Source of the DNA: Dipteronia dyeriana
Lineage: Eukaryota; Streptophyta; Magnoliopsida; Sapindales; Sapindaceae
DNA length: 64,000 nucleotides
NCBI GenBank assembly: GCA_032871835.1
Contig: CM065295.1
Coordinates: forward strand, 42,840,360-42,904,359
Direction: 5' to 3'
How positions within the stretch are numbered: the stretch's first letter is position 1; each line of letters starts with the position of its first letter. A program made the translations under genes and the position numbers. The notes under the pieces were generated by a model. The model worked only from the letters and a program-made list of their open reading frames with translations. It made no database searches and had not been told where the DNA came from. Positions 33,540-45,419 of this stretch are shown here, in pieces.

Positions 33540-36500
33540 ATGCCCAGAAGGCGCCTCAGACTCAACTGCTCCCCCGATTCCGAAGAAGAACCAAATAAAC
33601 TGCCTGATATTTTCCCTCTAAACCAACGACCTACTGTCACTCACCCACACGTTACCCAATCAACTCCAAACCCTAACCCTAACCCTAACCCTAACTCTAA
33701 CCCTCCCGATCCCATCCCAATCTCCTCTGACGAGGACTACTTTACACCTCCATCACCGATTGCGGCGTCCACAGGTTCTCCGATCGGGGACTTGCTATTG
33801 AGCCTTGGACTCAGCCTAAAGAGAGACTGGCTAAATTCTTGTGTGCAAGGACTTGAGACTTCTGTTTCTGGATTTTTGCACCTCGATGTTTCGGCCAAAG
33901 CTAAGCATTGTTTCCAGCAGTTCGTGTTTTCCGATATGAACTACTCAGGAGCCGGCGTGCTTCCGGAGAACGTGAATTCAATGCATCTGGTCGAGCTCAA
34001 GGGCCCGTTTATTTTGCAGGTCTGTGTCATTCTTCGCTTACTGGTTACTGTACATTTATTGTTGCTTAATTTATTAACCACGATTGTGTCTATATCAAAT
34101 GATTGGTGTTTTCTTGCTGTTTTGATTATACTTTATTAGATGTGGTATACAAAAACTTTAGACTTTGTGGCTCAATTGCTCAAACTCCAATTTTCTATTT
34201 TTTATTTTATTGGAAGTTACTTGTTATGAAAACTTTTGCTTGTCCTGGATTTTTCTCTTCCCAGGTTGATGAAATAGTTAACATCGGTTGTCCTTTTCGA
34301 GGAAGGTATCAGGATGCACCTTCTAGTATCAAACGGTGCCTCAAGTTGTCCATGACAGATGGTGTTCAACGTGTTTTTGGCATGGAGTACAAGCCAGTCA
34401 AAGATCTCCAAGTTTCGGCTCCGTCGGGATTAAAGGTTTGTTGTTTTTGTTGGCTATCCACTGTTTACATAGTCTAGCTATCTCCTTACTGAATACTGAT
34501 AGGGAGTTTTAGTTTCAGAAATGATAATATCTAGTTCCAACAATCACAGATTTTTCAGGGTTTAGTTGATAATATAGTTTGAACTAATGCTTTTTTAAAG
34601 CTCTACCGATGCTATCATGGTAATTTGTTTTCCCTTGGAATTCTTTGACGGGATGTGAATAACTAGCTTTGGACAAGGCACATAAGTTATTGTAGTCATT
34701 GATGGCAATATAGACTGACCAGTCAAATATTTTGAACTTTTGAAGGTGTTTGCTGCAAATTTAAGGATGAACAAGATAAAAAAGGATGAACATAACTTAT
34801 TTGGTTAATTTTTTATGCATCGTCCCCACACCCACCCACCCACCCCTATTTTTTTTTAAAATATATTATTTTTGAATATTATACACCCCATCCCACTCTA
34901 TTTCACAAACACAAATTACATTAAGTTCTTTAAGGTTGGTGTGAGGAAGATCAATCCCTTTGAGGGCTAATGCATTCCTCTGTTTGTTAAGTTCTTCTTT
35001 AAAAAGTAAATTATGCAAATGGTTTATAAAAAATTATAAAGTTTCATCAATGGATTTTATCTTATTGCAAAGGATCAACATTATTATTATTATTATTATT
35101 ATTTTCAGTCATGGTACATTGGCTGTATCATTTTGCTTGTGATGCAGTATCTGGACGTGCTATATTTCCAACTTAATGGTATCTTGACCGGGTCATTTTT
35201 TCATGGCAATAAATTATTAGTCTATTTTCATTTCTCAGTTGGTGTTATTCTTCTCCTGCTTTAAGGTTGCCATATGTAATGTACATATACGACATGGGCT
35301 GCTAATGCTGGTTCCTGAAACTCTAGAAGTCCTTGGAGGAATGGTTCAGGAGTTAGATGCAGCACGCCAACGTCTTGTGGACGAAGTAAACAAGCCACCA
35401 AGGGGAAAAAGGTACTTTTTGAGTGACAACAATGCACCGGTTCTGAGATTTACAACATATTACTATCAACATTGCAACTCCCAATATTTTTGAAAAAAAG
35501 GTCTTTCTTCTCCATCTGTATTGCCTTTATAGAGACCTTGATTGCATTTCATTCTGTTTTCGTTCTCAGCATATAAACCTATCCATGTTATTGATGGAAA
35601 ATAATAGCTACATTGCCACAAAATATTTTCTGCTGCTGGATATTTGTTAGTGGATTTTAGATTTTTATCGAGTTAGGGGATTCTGGTCCACTATTCTGTG
35701 CTTAATTTCACAGTATTTATGTAAGTTGAAAAAGTTTAGATTCATCATGATTTAATCATATCAATTGAGTTTTATAGTCCTATAACTGTTGTATGCTGGG
35801 TATGCTCTGAATTTATATAGGTCACTTTTCATTTTTTTTTTATGAAGTGGCATGATAAATGAATTTATTTTGACTCTAAATTTTCCTTAGACACTACTGT
35901 CTGACACCTTTGATGTTGTAGATAAGTTGATTTACCATTTTCTCTATCCTTGTACAGGACAAGGACTGGAGTGGTTCCTTCTTTAGCAACTAGAGCTACT
36001 CTTGCTGCATGGCCTTCAAATGGTGTTCATGTTACCGGGCATGTTAATAGTTCAACCTCTCAAAATGTGACTTCCTCCCAGGCAAATGAGCAAGGTAGTA
36101 TTTCAATTTGTATTTCTTAATTGGTTTTGGAAGGGAAGAAGAATGGAGTTTGGGATCTGGGGGTAGAGGAATTTAACTTTCCATCGACAGAAAATTTTGA
36201 GTTTATGGATAAAAACAAATAAGTTTTCCTCATGACCTCCTTAGTGTATGTGTGTTAGACAAGGCATCTTGGATTCTTGGGGGTGATGATGGTCAATTCC
36301 GTGGAGAAGGATACTTTTAATGATTTTAGTGGTTGACTTGAGCTAAGAAGTTGAGGTTGAATTTTATGTTAAAGATAATGGTACTAAGTTTGAGGCGGCA
36401 TGTTTTAAGATAAAAGCCATAATTTCAGTGCACTATCCTGTGTGATAGTTCTTACCATGAAAGAAAAAAGGTCCTTGTGTGATAGCTTGTCTTGTTTCAT

Positions 36501-38726
36501 TAATCAGTAAAATGTGAGATAATATGTACTGAACTTCATCAATACATTATATATTGATTAATGATTATATCATGTACTCATCTCTCAAATTCTTCTTTTC
36601 CCTTTACGCAGGTCCTATAGATGCTACTTTTGTTGTGTCTCGCTTTAATACCAGTCAAAGAACTACAGAAGAGTCTACTGTACATGTCAACGGGGAAAAC
36701 ACAGTGGCTAATTCATCTAACATTGTCATGGATGTCAAGGAAATGCATATTAATTCCATTCCCAGTGGTAGGGAAAATCCCATTTTCAATTCTAACTCTA
36801 ATGTTGTATTCGATGTTGAAGATATTAATATGGATGATGTGGTTGAACACCCCCTTATATTATCTGGAGATCGAGAAATCCCTTTTACTTACTTGGCAAG
36901 TTTGTCAGCCAAGTGGGCTGCAACAAAGGGAAAAGCCCGTTCTGTTCAGGGTAAAATTAAGGTACATGTAAACCTTTTCATATTCTCTTGATTAGATTAT
37001 TTGACTAATTTGACAGCATATTTTAGCTTGTCTTCTTCAACACGATATGATGCGATTACGGAAGTGACTCCAATTATTTTGGGGCCATTCATTAAATAGA
37101 AAAATTTGGTCTTTAACAGTTTTCTATCGATTTTATTTTATTTACCGGTCAAGGTTTTTGAAAGATTGTTTTTCTTTGTTGCACTAGGTAGAAAAAATTG
37201 TACTTCAATTGGCAAGTTATACATTAGGGGTTCAAATTTGCATGGAAGAAACTATGACTGTGTCACTTCTCTTTTGGGTTTACACACTAATATTGCAACA
37301 AATTTTCTCAACCAATAAGTTCATAAAATCACTATTCAATAAACCAGTTTGGTTGCAGCTTCTAAATTGTGAGGCTGTTGATGTGTACATTTGTTGATCA
37401 TCAATGTGTGCTTTTTTGGTATTTTTAATGGTTTGTATTAGCCATTTGAAGCTTAGGATGTATGCCAAAATATTAGTATTTTCAAAGTCATTTAGATATT
37501 TCTGCTGCTGAAAATTAAGTTTACGGTAGAAATTTATAGGCGTTTCAATATGTTCCCTAAATCAATCAGTTACCGCCAAAATATTTACTAGAGCACAGTA
37601 AATGGAGAATTCTATGGACATCTTATGACCAAAAGATATAAAGTAGGTGCTTTTAATGTGGACAATATATGTATATGTGTTGATGATTCATCATAATTTT
37701 ATGTTGTGTGACATGTTGCAACTTAGATCCTCTTATCTTGTTACGACTTTATTACATATCACATCATGCATGCTTGCCTATACATGATTTTATTGTGGTT
37801 GCCTACAAATTTCCAAACAAGTTCAGCAGCCACTGGGCTATTCAGGCATGCCAAACTGGACTAGACTTGGTTTCTGATCCCCGTGACTAGACATTAGGTT
37901 TCAAAGCTGTTGGACATAAACACTTGCCTGGTTCTTGTTACACTTGGCATAGAATGATATAAGTTAGAATACAAAATCAGTCTGCTTATACCCTGTTGGT
38001 CAAATTTTGGGGTTTGCAAGTAGCTCCAGTTTAAGACCTTTCATGTTGACATAATACTGGTGTATTGACAATTCTCTAGTGCTTTTTGACGGGCGTTAAG
38101 AAATTCCAATATAAAAAGAGGGAAGCATATGAGCTTCTGGTTTTTGTTGATGATGGTAGTCTCATCTGTGAGATCCTTGTTGATCACAATGTAAGTTGGA
38201 CTTTCGCCTATTGAAGTTATATGATTGTTTAAAAGAGATATGTTGATTAGTGTTTATGTTTTCAGGTTGTGCAGAAAGGAATAGGTCATTCTCCCAAGGA
38301 AGTCACCGCTGCTCTTTCCTCTTCAGATATGAAAAAAGTTGGTGATATGAAGGACATATTTAGACAGTTCCAATTGTTCTTAGTGAATTTTGAGGTAATA
38401 TAGGTTGAAGTATATAGCAGTAGATGATTAATAGGACTTTCTTGTTTAAGCGATAGAGATTCCTGTAAATGTTACTATTCTCTTTCATTATCTTTTACTT
38501 AATCAACCAAAAATGTTTTTTTTTTTTTTTTTTTTTTTTGGCTGGGCAGGGCAAAATGATTGTAGAGATAAATGAAACATCTCCTTATCCAATTGCACTT
38601 GAGATGACTGAGGGTTCTCCTCCATCTGATGTTTGGTTGCTTATCAGGAGACTGATGGCCTCACCTCTTGCTCATGCTCGAATTCCACCACATTTTTCCG
38701 TTGATCCAATTGACTTATCCCCTTAA
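33540..38726 (+). CDS. RMI1: RecQ-mediated genome instability protein 1 (RMI1)
   Basis: Eight exons join in frame to 566 aa: 33540-34019, 34265-34435, 35266-35411, 35958-36094, 36612-36961, 38080-38190, 38266-38394, 38550-38726. RMI1 is the OB-fold scaffold of the nuclear RecQ helicase/topoisomerase 3-alpha complex, which dissolves double Holliday junctions and limits crossovers. The N-terminal helical region and first OB fold span about residues 78-270 (LLSLGLSLKRDWLNSCVQGL; VAICNVHIRHGLLMLVPETL). A polar linker follows. The C-terminal OB fold is encoded by exons 6-8 (REAYELLVFVDDGSLICEIL; GKMIVEINETSPYPIALEMT). The acidic leader MPRRRLRLNCSPDSEEE resembles other plant RMI1 proteins. Exon 1 contains a telomere-like CCCTAA repeat coding for Asn-Pro repeats. 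The protein is a little shorter than Arabidopsis RMI1 (about 640 aa). No lesion is seen. Confidence 0.9.
33670..33705. repeat. Telomere-like CCCTAA repeat in RMI1 coding exon
   Basis: AACCCTAACCCTAACCCTAA, then CCCTAACTCTAACCC: four perfect CCCTAA hexamers plus one variant, in frame as Asn-Pro dipeptides (residues about 44-55). Plant telomeres normally use the heptamer CCCTAAA, so this is a hexamer variant. Confidence 0.9.
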
Positions 38727-39519
38727 TTGGCTCACTGGTACCTTTGTCTGGGAAGGATGGTTGAATGTCATGAAATCTTATTTTTATCTGCAGCTATTTT
38801 GGATTACTTTTGGATTCTTCTGAGTATGATTCTTTAAAATGTCATATGGCCAGGCCCCGGAATCAAAAGGATTGGAAACATTTGCATATGCATGCTGTGC
38901 CTTGTCTCCTGGGTGTGGTTTGAGCAAAGTCCCCTAAAAGAAATGATTCAGTTATTTGATTGTGGAACTGGATTCAATGATCATCTTGGTCCTCGCCTCC
39001 TCGGGGACATTTCTTCAAGTCAAGACAATTAGATTGATTAAGTCCTCAATTCTTTGCTGCAGAAGAGTTTCACTAAAATGCTGTCCGCAATACTCGGAAT
39101 GCATAACTAGCCATTTATCAATTAGGAACCAGCCAAGAACACAATGGAAACCGGTGAAGATGGTTAACCTGATTGTCAGATTAGTTGAACTTGATATACC
39201 GGAGACAAGGAGTATCTATAGAGACACCACAGGTTTTGCAACGAAAATAAATATTTTCAACATTTCAATTTTATTCGTATTATGCTTTCTGCTGAAATTA
39301 AGTATCCGACATTACAAAAGCTGATGGGAGATTTTTTCCTTTCTGGCAAATTTCAACTCTTGGACAAGCTAATACGGATAGCGCCTGTAAATTTGATGAT
39401 CGAGATGGGGCCTAGAGCTCATGAAATGGTACTGTATCTGGGGTTAGAAAATCCTTAATTCCATTGACTACGTCCAATATCTTCTTGCTGAGTGTTTCTC
39501 TGTGAAATCCCAGGACCTG
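38727..39519. other. RMI1 3' region and intergenic gap
   Basis: Probable RMI1 3' UTR followed by sequence with no recognisable gene. The convergent dehydrogenase pseudogene begins at about 39520. Confidence 0.45.
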
Positions 39520-39994
39520 TCATTAAGGAAAACCTGCATTACCACTCTATTATCTCAGGCCAAAACATATTAAAGATGTATGTCACCCTGATCCAAGATG
39601 GCACTGTCAAGTATCTATCTCCACGGCATGCACTGTCAACAATAGCCTTGGAACATTCTTCTGTTGACTGTACCGGTAACCGGTGTCAAACTTATTTGTA
39701 CCTTCCAAAAGCAAAATGTAAGTTAATTAGATAGAAGAATAAACTTTGAGTTGCATAACATGAAAGCATGTCAAGAGTCGGTTACACTTACATCTGTCAT
39801 TTCCTCATCTACTTCCAATTTGCTTTCCTTGTTTAGGAACTTTCTGATGGTAATTTTTTTTTTTTTAAATTAACCCTGGAGTCACAATTGTGATTCCAAT
39901 GTCTCCTCCAAACTCAACCTTCAATGTCTCGTACAAGGCAATCACTGCTGCTTTGCTTACCTGAAGGCATTGAAAATTAAAAAGTGGAAATGAT

Positions 39995-40858
39995 GAGAAT
40001 TGTCATTTTTTTTTTGTGTTGCGATGATGTAACTAGTTTAATAATTTATGTTTAAAAAGTACCTATTACGGTAAACTGTTCAAAATGCTCTTAAAAGTTG
40101 TCTTTGTACTTCAATCAGCTCTTACTTTGAAATTTTCGAAAATTTTATTCTTTCATCTTCTTCGTAGAGGTCAAACATCATAAAATTATCAATGCATAAT
40201 CATTGGCTAATTAGTTTAGTGGGGCTACGCATACGCATTCGGGGTTCGAGTTCCCCGTCGAGCTCGCGGTGGTCGAATTATCCGGTCAGCTCGGGGGTGA
40301 GGGGGTGGGGAGTGTCCCCGTAGCTTTTTTTTTTCTTCTGGTTAATATTTACAAGACTGGAAATGTAATTACAAAAGAATCTGAAATGTAATTACAAAAG
40401 CTTAGAGCTTTAAGATAAAAGCTCCGAGCTTTAAGAAAAAAACTCGATCCGAGCTTTTAAAAGCTCGGATCGAGCTTTATCTACTCAGATCGAGCTTTTA
40501 TATAAAAACTCGAAGCTTTTATAAAAGCTCGGATCGAGTTTTTGTACAAAAGCTTCGAGATTTTATATAAAAGCTCGAAGTTTCTGTATAAAAGTTCGAT
40601 TACATGTTAAAATCTCGAAAAATAAAAACTCGAATGTAAATAAAAGTTCGATTTCATTTTTCTTAACTTTCAACAAATACAAAACCTCGAATGCAAATAA
40701 AAACTTGATTTCACTTTTTGTCTCATTATTTTTTCTCTTTCTTCACGATAGTGATGATATGGATATTTTCGTCTCCACACTTTAAATGGTATATTTTAAA
40801 CATAATTTATTAATATGGTGATATTTTTATAAAAACTCCTTTAAAAGGTGTCATTAAT
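39995..40858. mobile_element. MULE-like element B2 (CTCGA-array family)
   Basis: Termini match B1: GTTTAATAATTTATGTTTAA plus AAAGTACC on the left and the inverted ATTAATAAATTATGTTTAAA on the right, each followed by a TACC. The interior carries a tRNA-like A/B-box segment (40211-40254), the shared GAGCTCGCGGTGGTCGAATT block (about 40259) and an array based on AAGCTCGGATCGAGCTTTTA with palindromic GATCGAGC cores. Orientation is opposite to B1. It lies in an intron of the dehydrogenase pseudogene. Confidence 0.6.
40211..40254 (+). other. tRNA-like internal promoter boxes in element B2
   Basis: TTAGTTTAGTGG resembles a pol III A-box and GGGGTTCGAGTTCCCC is a T-arm-like stem with a B-box core GGTTCGAG. 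The two are about 20 bp apart, short for a real tRNA. The same segment is recognisable, inverted, at the right end of B1 (GGCGGAGTGGTGCTACGC on the minus strand near 17040-17057). Confidence 0.4.
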
Positions 40859-41679
40859 GTTTCGAACCCAATTAAAAATCAATTTCATCCTACTAGAAAA
40901 CCCAATTAAAAATCAATTTCATCCGACTAGAAAGAGATTAAGGTGAACAGAGCCTAAAACGTTCTTACTTTATAGTAGGCCATTCTTGGCATATGTAACC
41001 GTCCAGCAGCTGAAGCTATTGCTATAATCTTTGCTTTAGGTGTCGAATTGCAAAAAAATGTGTTGTATGCTGAGCCCAAGAAGTTGATGTCCTAAGAAAC
41101 GCAAAACAGAAGAAGTTTTTGGGGCACAGGTTGTTATTGAAATTGTGAAGAATTCTTCTGAAATGAGAGATAATTATAAGTCAGTCGAAACAATTAGAAG
41201 ATGGTCTTATTGATGAAAAATGGGTTTTATTGAAAACTAATCAATTTGAGAGGTTCAAGTCAATAACTAACCTTTTTAAAAAAAATATATAAAACTAACT
41301 CCTTTTTGATGTGTAAGTACAACTATACTCTTACTTACTCACTTTTACATTTAACTTAACATATCCATTCTTTGTACATATTATTCCACCACAACACCAT
41401 TATTTTCCTCTTATTTCCACCCCTCTTTCCACCACAACACCCAATTTCGTTTTCTTTCCCATTATTCTCTCTCACCTTTATTTATTTTTTGTTCTCTTTT
41501 CCTTCATTTCGAAATTTAGTAATTATTTATATTCTCTACCATTGAGCAACTTAAAAATATTCATCCACAACATATTCAAGCTTTGATATGAGTTTTTTTT
41601 TTTGAAGTTTTTTAGTTAAATCTCGGATTTAATTGTATTTGTGTTAATTTGTTGTGGAAATAATTTACATTTATATAAT

Positions 41680-42700
41680 AAGGAATGAGTCTTGTGTCAA
41701 TTTGATGTTGTTGTGATCAATTTAAATTTTAAACATAAATCTAAAGTATATTTCTATTTTTCATCTCTTTTTTACTTTCCTTTGTGCATTAGAGTTGTTT
41801 ATTTTTGTGAAAATTGTTTTCATCAATATAATAGAGCATGAGTCTTGGTTGAATTTGATGTTGGTGTGATCAATTTTAATTTGATACATAAATTTATAGT
41901 TTATTTCATGTTTGAATATTTTTTTTCTAGTTTAATTTGTGCATTAGGGTTGCTTATTTGTGAAAATAGTTGACATGAATGTAACAAAGCATGTGTCTTG
42001 TGTGAATTTGATGTTGGTGTGGTTAATTTTCCGTTGTTGGATTGAAATTACACAATTTGTATCATTTTTTTTAAAAAACTGTCCAACACAGTTTTTCCTA
42101 ACAGCGTTGAGAATTCCTAACTGCATTGGGAATTCCAAATGCTGTTGAGCATTCCTAACTGCGTTAGGAATTTCCAACGGCGTTTGGAATTTCTAACTCA
42201 GTTTGGATTTCCTAACGGTGTTGGGAATTCCTAACTGCGTTGGGTATTCCCAACGCTGTTAGGAAAAACTGTACTGGATATTAAAATACAATATTTTGGA
42301 GTTCCTCAATCGTGGAGAATGTAAATAATAACTAAAATACAATATTTTGATGTTGTTGTGATCAATTTATAGTTTAAACATAAATCTAAAGTTTTTTTTT
42401 AATCTCTTATTTACTTTCCTTTGTGTATTAGGGTTGCTAATTTTTATTAAAATAACTTTCATTAACATAATAGAGCATGAGTCTTGGTTGAATTTGATGT
42501 TGGTGTGATCAATTTTAATTTTATACATAAATTTAAAGATTTTTTCTTGTTTGAATAAGTTTTTTAATTTAATTTGTGCATTAGGGTTGCTTATTTTTGT
42601 TAAAAATAGTTGATATGAATGTAATAGAGCATGAGTGTTGTTTGAATTTGATGTTGATGTGGTTAATTTCCCATTATTGGATTGAATCTTTACAATTGGT
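41680..42700. repeat. About 155-bp tandem repeat in insertion E
   Basis: The unit GTGCATTAGGGTTGCTTATT, then AATAGAGCATGAGTCTTG and GAATTTGATGTTGGTGTGAT, recurs at about 41690, 41835, 41990, 42475 and 42640, interrupted by the palindromic array at 42088-42272. Confidence 0.75.
42088..42272. repeat. Palindromic array of AACGCGTTRGGAATTCC-type units
   Basis: About eight units of 20-22 bp alternate between CCTAACWGCGTTGGGAATTC and its complement. The whole block begins ACAGTTTTTCCTAACAGCG and ends CGCTGTTAGGAAAAACTGT, so its ends are inverted. A second array is at 43452-43590. Confidence 0.8.
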
Positions 42701-43451
42701 AGCATTTTTTTGAAAAAGTGTTCAGTCCAGCTTTTCTAACGCTGTTGAAATTAGTAACTATTTTTAAAAATGTATCTATAATTTTTTATCTAATAATGTT
42801 ATGTGTTTATTTGTAGGTATCTAGAATACGCGATAATGTAAGAAGTGTTTTATGTAGGAAGACATGATGTAGTGATTTTGTCTATATTGGATTGAAGTTT
42901 TGTATAATGTTGACAGTATTGGATTGTATGGATACACTATTACATTATTACATTTTGTGTGTAATATTAAATGGATTCATCATGGAATTTATGTAATGTT
43001 ATCTAAGTTGTGAAATGTTAATATTGTGGAATTTATGGATGTTATGAATAAAATCTACACAATTTATACAAAATTCAACTTTTTAAATAAAATCTGCACA
43101 TTATGTTACTTGACAGTGTACAAAATACATATTGTGTAGTGTAATAACAAATCTGTATAGTTTATACAAAATCCATGTTGTGTAGTGTAATAATAAATCT
43201 GCACAGTTTGTACAAAATGTCTTTCCACCTACTGCAAATCATATCTTTGACTTATTATGTGATTCTATTAATGTTCGTCGGAAAATGTTCTGGAACCTTG
43301 ACTAACAAATCAACCTTTTCTCCCATTCTATTTTCTTGAAATGTTACAAAACAACATTAAAAAAATACAATTCATCTTACTAAACAACTTTCAGCAGTCT
43401 TCTATCTTTATTTCATATTCGATTTAATGATGACAGTAAAAAATTAAAAAT

Positions 43452-43590
43452 CCTAACTTAGTTATGAATTCGCAACAATGTTAGAAATTCCCAACACCGT
43501 TAGGAAATCCCAACGCTGTTGGGAAACCCCAACACTGTTGTGAATTCCTAACAGCGTTAAGAATTCCCAACTCTAGGGAATTCCTAACTC
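43452..43590. repeat. Second palindromic array of insertion E
   Basis: Units such as CCCAACGCTGTTGGGAAAC, CCTAACAGCGTTAAGAATTC and CCCAACACCGTTAGGAAATC alternate in orientation, as in the array at 42088-42272. Confidence 0.8.
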
Positions 43591-44604
43591 AAAAACACCA
43601 ACTAGTAGATAGTATTTCATTACACGAACTAGTAATTCTCACACTTCTTTCACTAGTAATACACCTCTCCTCATAATGATATGGGAAAATCAAACCAAAA
43701 CATTGAAATTCGTCGATTAAAATCAACCACAAAAGCCTTAAAATGCAAAAAACAGTAACGATAATTCTTCAAAACCCAGGTCTTCATGGGATTCGAATAT
43801 AGTCAAGCCACAAACCACAACCACAAAATATTATAAACCATAAATTCAATTTCTATTGTTGTATAATTTGTAAATATGAATAAAAATAATAATAATGGTT
43901 TTTTTAAAGTTAGGAATTCCTAAAACACTAACTAGTAAACTGCATTTCATTACATGAACTATGCTAAAGATATAATAGATAAATTTGTAACTAGAAATGA
44001 ATATAGTGGCATCATGAAGATCACAATTCAACCGATAAATGTCTGATGAATATAGTGGCATCATCTACCTCCTCACAAAGCTACAACAGTCGACAAATGT
44101 CTAATGAAAATGACCAGAGACTTCCATCCTGTAATCAACCATGAAGATCATAATTCACAATTTCATTTTATAATCTCCCATAAAACTCACAAAACATGAA
44201 CACAAGTTATAGATAAACCATACATGCACATTCACCAATATGCAAATTAGAATTCATGATATGCATCAATATGAAATTAATACTCAAGGAAAACTAGTCT
44301 GATGCAGGACTATCGTCTTGTGATCTCCCACAAACCACCAAAGTCATACCTTTAGAGCTAAAGCCACTCATATCTACTGTATTTCACATGTTTCAATTAT
44401 ATGCAAATATATATTAACTTCACTTGATGCCAGACAAACAAACAACAGATAAATATAAGCAACACAAGAAAAATAATGAAAAGCCACAACCTTATAATAT
44501 CCACGATTTATAACTACAAATCATGTGTTTCACTTACATATATACATATATACAAACAATCTTGACAATGTATTCACGTACTAAAAATGGGATCATAGCT
44601 ATAC
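43591..44604. other. Unassigned part of insertion E
   Basis: AT-rich, no gene. TATAGTGGCATCAT occurs twice, at about 44002 and 44047. After the VOZ donor site, part of this stretch may be captured VOZ intron. Confidence 0.4.
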
Positions 44605-44858
44605 TTGTTGCAAAGAAGAAGCAGGAGAGGGCTCATTGAGTTCGATTTTCCATTCACGGAGCACCTGATGAACTTGTTCTCTAAGGACAACCACGTCAGC
44701 TGCACGACTCTCTTTTCTCACATATTGCAGATCCATGAACATACCTAGCAGATCATCCACTCGGTTATTCGCTTTGTCCTTGAAAAGTTTGTACGATGCT
44801 GACTTGCAATTAATCTTAGAGCCTTTCCCCATCATGACATTCCCTCTTTTTAAGTCCC
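44605..44858 (-). pseudogene. Captured N-terminal exon of a VOZ transcription factor gene
   Basis: A 254-bp exon on the minus strand is bounded by an intact acceptor (TTGCAG at its 5' side) and a GT donor (GTATAG). It encodes 77 residues from an ATGATG pair: GKGSKINCKSASYKLFKDKA, then NNRVDDLLGMFMDLQ, VHQVLREWKIELNEPSPASS and LQQ. This is the conserved N-terminus of VOZ1/VOZ2 (vascular plant one-zinc-finger, NAC-related nuclear factors in light and flowering control), where the exon also ends near SSLQQ. Recalled VOZ proteins read DDLQGM and LEEQV here, so some conserved sites have changed (DDLLGM, LREQV). No zinc-finger/NAC part follows. Reading past the donor reaches a stop after one codon. 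It is a transduplicated fragment. Confidence 0.8.
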
Positions 44859-45419
44859 CTGCAATTCAGAATAAAAAAGAGCCAATTTGATATCAAACCA
44901 TAAAAAAATTAGATAACCAAAAACAAATTTGCAAGTTAATTCAGTTTAAATTTCAGAGGCATATATTAAAAAAGAACCCCAATTGCCCTAACACATAAAA
45001 CACACACAGGAAAAAAAAAACAAATTAAAATCAAACCAACTGAGAATATGCACATATGCGTACAAAATCATACACCAAACATCCCAGATTTTAGAATCTA
45101 ACCCAATAAAATTTTCACAACTTTGAATCTGAAATTAAAAATAAAAAAAAATAAAGAGAGAAAAACAAAAACCCAATTGTCTGGGATGGTTCTAACTGTC
45201 TCCAAAATTCTATCAAAAATACACTTGTTAAAATCACAAATATTTCAAACTAAAAATAGTTAGGGTTCAACCTCACAAATAATAATTCAAAAATTCAAGA
45301 ACTATTACCTTCAATCGTGTTCAAGCTTTCGTCCTTTAGTCGTGGACTTCAACCTTCCATTCGCATCGTCGTCGTCTTCAACCTTCCGGCGCGCCGTTGT
45401 CTTCTTCAACCTTCTGCCG
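44859..45419 (-). other. Sequence upstream of the captured VOZ exon
   Basis: T-rich on the minus strand just before the acceptor, consistent with a captured VOZ intron. The distal part (45340-45419) is GC-rich CGACGACGA-type sequence like the subterminal parts of Pack-MULE C. No gene is seen. Confidence 0.4.

Larger units (their letters stand above)
39520..41091 (-). pseudogene. Steroleosin / 11-beta-HSD-like dehydrogenase, copy Y, 3' exons
   Basis: Three exons of a short-chain dehydrogenase are readable on the minus strand. An exon at 40969-41091 encodes DINFLGSAY, then AKIIAIASAAGRL and MAYYK. The exon at 39870-39960 continues VSKAAVIALYETLKVEFGGD and IGITIVTPG, so the catalytic YxxxK pair straddles the intron. 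The last (39530-39690) encodes ECSKAIVDSACRGDRYLTVP, SWIRVTY and PEIIEW, then a stop. Family members are seed oil-body or membrane NADPH-dependent sterol dehydrogenases. A MULE-like element (39995-40858) sits in the intron and an A-run truncates the 39870 exon. The NAG-containing exon is missing. Its 5' exons lie at 45420-45752, separated by a 4 kb insertion. Confidence 0.8.

Noticed and set aside
33670..33705. Interstitial telomere or chromosome-end fusion site
   Set aside because: Only five hexamers occur, in frame inside an intact conserved exon, and the unit is CCCTAA rather than the plant CCCTAAA.
39492..39734. Plus-strand open frame
   Set aside because: The opposite strand carries a recognisable dehydrogenase exon; this frame is its shadow.
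40200..40260. Complete tRNA gene at the GGGGTTCGAGTTCCCC arm
   Set aside because: The A-box to B-box distance is too short and no anticodon arm or acceptor stem is present. It is kept only as tRNA-like boxes.
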